64,000 bases of DNA from Alteromonas sp. IB21. GTDB lineage: Bacteria > Pseudomonadota > Gammaproteobacteria > Enterobacterales > Alteromonadaceae. Under the pieces are notes generated by a model, which was given only the letters and a program-made list of their open reading frames with translations, made no database searches and had not been told where the DNA came from. The stretch lies in contig NZ_JAEFCD010000019.1 of the NCBI RefSeq assembly GCF_016405965.1, positions 1-64,000 on the forward strand, given 5' to 3'. Each line of letters starts with the position of its first letter. Position 1 is the stretch's first letter. Below are positions 56,937 to 64,000 of this stretch, piece by piece. Both the position numbers and the translations under genes were made by a program.

Positions 56937-58601
56937 ATGTCTTTGTGGAACCAATGCCTTGAAAGATTGCGTCAGGAATTACCAACGCAGCAATTTAGTA
57001 TGTGGATACGACCGCTTGTTTGTGAGGAAGAGGGCGGTATGGTTTCCTTATATGCGCCAAATCGCTTTGTTCTTGATTGGGTAAGAGATAAGTACCTTAA
57101 TAATATAACAGGCTTGCTAAGAGAATTTGCTGGCAATGACGCGCCGCAGTTGCGCTTAGAAGTGATGAGCCGTCACAGTAATGGCCGCTCACAGTCAGTA
57201 AGCGGAAATGTCTCTTCCTCATCAGGAAGCAGCGCTAATGCAGGTTATTCCGGGCAAAATACAGTTACAGGTAATCAAGGCTATCAGGGCAGCAATAGTT
57301 ACGCACCTAATCAGCATGCCACGATTAACAATAATCATTCTTCTTCTCCCTATTCATCGACGCCAGCAACAGCTGGAGGTTCACCATCTGGGAACTATAT
57401 CAATAACCAAGAATCTGGTAATAGGGTAACGCCATCGTCTGCACCTAATCGACAATATGTTGATCACGGAGATCATGGGTCTAAGAATCAAGATCGCTAC
57501 GATCCTAATCAATACGGTAATCAACAAACACGTTCATCTATGCAGCCAAAAGTGGTCCCGATCCCTGAGGCAATGAGACATAAGAGCAACATAAATCCTA
57601 CTTATCAGTTCGACAACTTTGTTGAAGGTAAATCTAATCAGCTTGCTCGTGCGGCTGCTACACAGGTAGCAAACAACCCTGGCGGTTCTTATAACCCGTT
57701 GTTTATATACGGTGGTACGGGTTTAGGTAAAACTCACCTTTTGCATGCAGTAGGTAATGGCATTGTTGCAAACAATGGCGACGCAAAAATCGTTTATATG
57801 CATTCTGAGCGATTTGTGCAGGATATGGTTAAGGCACTACAAAATAACGCCATAGAAGACTTTAAGCGCTTCTATCGCAGTGTTGATGCGTTACTTATCG
57901 ATGATATTCAATTCTTCGCTAATAAAGAGCGTTCACAAGAAGAGTTTTTTCATACCTTTAATGCGCTTTTAGAAGGTAACCAACAAATTATTCTTACCTC
58001 TGATAGATACCCTAAAGAGATTGATGGGGTAGAAGATAGATTGAAATCGCGTTTTGGTTGGGGCTTAACTATTGCTATCGAGCCGCCTGAACTCGAAACG
58101 CGAGTGGCTATTTTGATGCGCAAGGCTGCTGAAAATCGTATTCATTTACCTAATGAAGTGGCGTTCTTTATTGCCAAGCGTTTGCGTTCAAATGTACGTG
58201 AGCTCGAGGGCGCACTTAACCGTGTAATTGCTAACGCAAACTTTACCGGTCGTCCTATTACCATAGATTTTGTGCGTGAAGCATTGAGAGATCTTCTCGC
58301 TTTGCAGGAAAAACTGGTTACGGTTGATAATATTCAGAAAACAGTCGCAGATTATTATAAGATAAAAGTTGCTGATATTTTGTCTAAACGACGTAGTCGA
58401 AGTGTAGCGCGTCCCCGTCAGGTCGCTATGGCGTTAGCGAAAGAGCTCACTAACCACAGCCTTCCTGAACTCGGAAATGCATTTGGTGGGCGAGACCATA
58501 CAACGGTTTTACACGCATGTAGAAAAATACAGCAGCTAAGAGAAGAAAGTCATGATATAAAAGAAGACTATAAGAACCTCATTAGGACTTTGTCTTCCTA
58601 A
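56937..58601 (+). CDS. dnaA: Replication initiator DnaA
   Basis: 554 residues, well above the 467 of E. coli. Domain I spans 1-80. A long Ser/Asn/Gly/Gln-rich linker follows (about 80-215). Domain III has the P-loop GGTGLGKT (259-266) and LLIDDIQFF. The DNA-binding signature [15 protein letters not shown] is in domain IV. The extra length lies wholly in the linker. Confidence 0.98.
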   Translation: MSLWNQCLERLRQELPTQQFSMWIRPLVCEEEGGMVSLYAPNRFVLDWVRDKYLNNITGLLREFAGNDAPQLRLEVMSRHSNGRSQSVSGNVSSSSGSSANAGYSGQNTVTGNQGYQGSNSYAPNQHATINNNHSSSPYSSTPATAGGSPSGNYINNQESGNRVTPSSAPNRQYVDHGDHGSKNQDRYDPNQYGNQQTRSSMQPKVVPIPEAMRHKSNINPTYQFDNFVEGKSNQLARAAATQVANNPGGSYNPLFIYGGTGLGKTHLLHAVGNGIVANNGDAKIVYMHSERFVQDMVKALQNNAIEDFKRFYRSVDALLIDDIQFFANKERSQEEFFHTFNALLEGNQQIILTSDRYPKEIDGVEDRLKSRFGWGLTIAIEPPELETRVAILMRKAAENRIHLPNEVAFFIAKRLRSNVRELEGALNRVIANANFTGRPITIDFVREALRDLLALQEKLVTVDNIQKTVADYYKIKVADILSKRRSRSVARPRQVAMALAKELTNHSLPELGNAFGGRDHTTVLHACRKIQQLREESHDIKEDYKNLIRTLSS

Positions 58602-58633
58602 CAACACGACCTTAGAGGCGAGATAGCACTGCG

Positions 58634-59734
58634 ATGAAATTTACTATAAGCCGTGAACAATTTTTACAACCCCTTCAGTTAGTGTCTGGCGCTGTAGAGC
58701 GCCGGCATACGTTGCCAATTCTTTCTAATGTGCTTATTAAAGTAAGTGAAGACGCACTTTGGCTTACAGGTACAGATTTAGAGGTCGAACTGATTTCTAG
58801 TGTAAAACTAGAAGGTGAGTTTACCGAAGGGGAAATTACTGTCCCTGCGAAAAAGTTATTCGATATCATTCGTGGTATTTCTGAGGGAACAGATATTCAC
58901 TTCTCTCTTGATGGTAGCAAAGCACTTATTCGCGCAGGGCGAGGTCGTTATACACTATCTACGCTTTCTGCAAATGATTATCCTAATCTTGAAGATTGGG
59001 AAGGCGAAGTTGAATTTGAATTAACGTGCAGCGACCTTAAACGTCTTATAGATGCAACAAGTTTCTCGATGGCTCAACAAGACGTTCGTTACTATCTGAA
59101 CGGTATGTCCCTTGAAACGGAAGAAAATACTATTCGGACCGTTGCTACAGATGGACACCGTCTTGCACTTTGTCGTTTGAATTACGAGACCGCGCTTCCT
59201 TCACGTCAGGTAATTATTCCTCGCAAAGGGGTGTTAGAAATATCACGCCTTATTAGTGAGGATGATAAATCTCTAAAGGTACAAATTGGTGCTAACCATT
59301 TACGCATTTTTTCGAATGATTTCATATTTACTTCGAAATTAGTTGATGGGCGCTTCCCTGACTATCGACGTGTGCTTCCGCAAAATGGCGATAAAGAAGT
59401 ACTAGCGAGTAAAGCTGTGTTAAAAGACGCGTTTTCAAGAGCAGCTATCTTGTCTAATGAAAAGTTTAGAGGCGTGCGTTTAAACCTTTGTTCTGGCGAA
59501 CTTAAAATTACGGCCAATAATCCTGAGCAAGAAGAAGCAGAAGAAATTGTTGATGTTCAGTATCAGGGTGACGATTTAGAGATTGGCTTTAACGTTGCCT
59601 ACCTTATTGATGTACTAAACGCGTTAGGGTCTGATGGCGTAAAAGTAAGTTTGTCAGACTCGAATGCTAGTGCTTTAATTGAAGATGACGCTGATGATGC
59701 TGCTTTATACGTAATCATGCCAATGCGCCTGTGA
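58634..59734 (+). CDS. dnaN: DNA polymerase III beta clamp
   Basis: 366 residues in three similar domains, ending VIMPMRL as in E. coli. Dimeric ring that tethers DNA polymerases. 32 bases after dnaA. Confidence 0.98.
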   Translation: MKFTISREQFLQPLQLVSGAVERRHTLPILSNVLIKVSEDALWLTGTDLEVELISSVKLEGEFTEGEITVPAKKLFDIIRGISEGTDIHFSLDGSKALIRAGRGRYTLSTLSANDYPNLEDWEGEVEFELTCSDLKRLIDATSFSMAQQDVRYYLNGMSLETEENTIRTVATDGHRLALCRLNYETALPSRQVIIPRKGVLEISRLISEDDKSLKVQIGANHLRIFSNDFIFTSKLVDGRFPDYRRVLPQNGDKEVLASKAVLKDAFSRAAILSNEKFRGVRLNLCSGELKITANNPEQEEAEEIVDVQYQGDDLEIGFNVAYLIDVLNALGSDGVKVSLSDSNASALIEDDADDAALYVIMPMRL

Positions 59735-59802
59735 AGCAAGTCGGTGTATGCTATTCCTCAGGGTAGTTAGTTAATTCTATATTGTTTAATGTCTTATTTC
59801 AG

Positions 59803-59842
59803 GAAGCGATTAACAACAAAAGTTTATCGCTTCTTTTTATTT
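59803..59842 (+). terminator. Terminator between dnaN and recF
   Basis: GAAGCGAT / ATCGCTTC stem followed by TTTTTATTTT, 14 bases before the recF start. May uncouple recF-gyrB from dnaA-dnaN. Confidence 0.8.
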
Positions 59843-59855
59843 TCAGCGTGACCTC

Positions 59856-63373
<3,518 letters not shown>

Positions 63374-63401
63374 TCTGGAGCTGAAATAGCCGTTAATTCA
63401 A

Positions 63402-63430
63402 AAGCGACCCAAAGGGTCGCTTTTTTTTTT
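63402..63430 (+). terminator. Terminator after gyrB
   Basis: AAGCGACCC / GGGTCGCTT followed by a run of T, 28 bases after the gyrB stop. Confidence 0.95.
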
Positions 63431-63452
63431 CGTACTTCAAACTATATTTCAC

Positions 63453-63896
63453 TTATAATTTTGAAACAACCAAAGCGACTTCCCCCGCACTTGCCGCTGT
63501 TGCTGTAAAGCGATAGGTTCCAGTTGATGAAGGCGTAAATTGTAAGTTCTCTGAGCCTTGCTCACAGACCAAATAAACGGTAGAGCCTAACATTACGGGC
63601 TGACCCTTATATTTGCCGCCACAGCTCTGTGAGGGAGTCCATTTCGCATCTGACAATCTAAAGTCGTAGGGTTGGCCGTCAGCAATGAGCTCAACGTCAA
63701 CAGTCCAACCTGAGCTTGAACGTTTGAACTTGTAGCTCGCATCGGCTTCCCACCAGTTAAATACACCTCTAAGAAACATGTTTTCAAACTGAATGCGAGG
63801 GACATCCGGTGCTATCTCTGGGATCTTAAAGCTTCCACTGCTTGAACATGCCGAGAGAGCGATGCACATAGAAGCAATAGTTAATAACTTTTTCAC
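63453..63896 (-). CDS. Small lipoprotein of unknown function
   Basis: 147 residues with a signal peptide and lipobox LSAC (Cys17), then a beta-rich domain with one likely disulfide pair. GTG at 63896 has a TGGAGA ribosome site 5 bases upstream; a longer ATG frame would start inside the terminator hairpin that follows, so it is rejected. Predicted lipid-anchored. Not recognised further. Confidence 0.75.
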   Translation of the reverse strand: MKKLLTIASMCIALSACSSSGSFKIPEIAPDVPRIQFENMFLRGVFNWWEADASYKFKRSSSGWTVDVELIADGQPYDFRLSDAKWTPSQSCGGKYKGQPVMLGSTVYLVCEQGSENLQFTPSSTGTYRFTATAASAGEVALVVSKL

Positions 63897-63913
63897 AGCG
63901 TCTCCATTTATGA

Positions 63914-63941
63914 AAAAGCCCAACATTGAAGCTGGGCTTTT
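63914..63941 (-). terminator. Terminator of the next upstream minus-strand gene
   Basis: AAAAGCCCA / TGGGCTTTT with a T-run on the minus strand. It should end a gene entering from beyond the right edge. The last 60 bases hold no call. Confidence 0.7.
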
Positions 63942-64000
63942 CGTCTTTTGCGGTCTTAAACCACATTAACGTTTACTAGCTTACTTACGACTTCGCGAGA

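Overview
The window is chromosomal DNA around the replication origin of a gammaproteobacterium, most likely Alteromonas or a close relative. This is inferred from the complete run atpIBEFHAGDC, parBA, rsmG, mnmG, oriC, dnaC/dnaT-like loaders, mioC, mnmE, yajQ, yidC-yidD-rnpA-rpmH, dnaA-dnaN-recF-gyrB. No tRNA, rRNA, insertion sequence or CRISPR array was recognised.

Left flank (1-3.4 kb): the tail of a DUF1206 membrane protein, then tusA, pyrE, rph (minus strand) and yicC (plus strand), closed by a terminator. These are housekeeping genes for tRNA thiolation, pyrimidine synthesis and RNA processing.

Integrated island (about 3.4-28.9 kb): a P4-type tyrosine integrase opens the element. After it come a small membrane protein, a hipBA module flanked by about 100-bp direct repeats, and higBA followed at once by an AEP primase/SF2 helicase of the TOTE conflict type. 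Next are a repeat-rich gap, an unknown gene, and one long minus-strand defence operon. Read from its promoter side, that operon is xre, hsdR, an OLD-like ATPase, hsdM, hsdS, a three-gene ABC-3C module (nuclease-like protein, middle component, DUF3732 SMC-like ATPase), a DUF3800 gene and a PBECR-like nuclease candidate. The element ends with a DUF927 helicase/AlpA pair, an orphan HipB-like regulator and a second hipBA module. TGGTGGGCAG direct repeats recur at both termini, and GTGGGCAG recurs inside. No transposase, relaxase or conjugation gene is visible, so the island looks like a non-autonomous integrative element carrying stacked defence and toxin-antitoxin cargo.

Middle (29-37 kb): a LacI-type regulator with two operator-like palindromes upstream, an NTF2-like secreted protein, an OmpA-type lipoprotein, an HD-GYP protein, an alkyltransferase-like protein, TapT, a glutathione transferase, and two tandem paralogous membrane proteins.

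Origin region (37-64 kb): the ATP synthase operon, the partition operon, rsmG and mnmG lead to a clear E. coli-type oriC (DnaA boxes, AT-rich 13-mer-like repeats, dense GATC). A DnaC-like loader and a DnaT-like primosome protein lie directly beyond it. parS sites fall inside recF, and a near-match lies at 30.5 kb. A second small set of DnaA boxes sits between rpmH and dnaA, probably for dnaA autoregulation.
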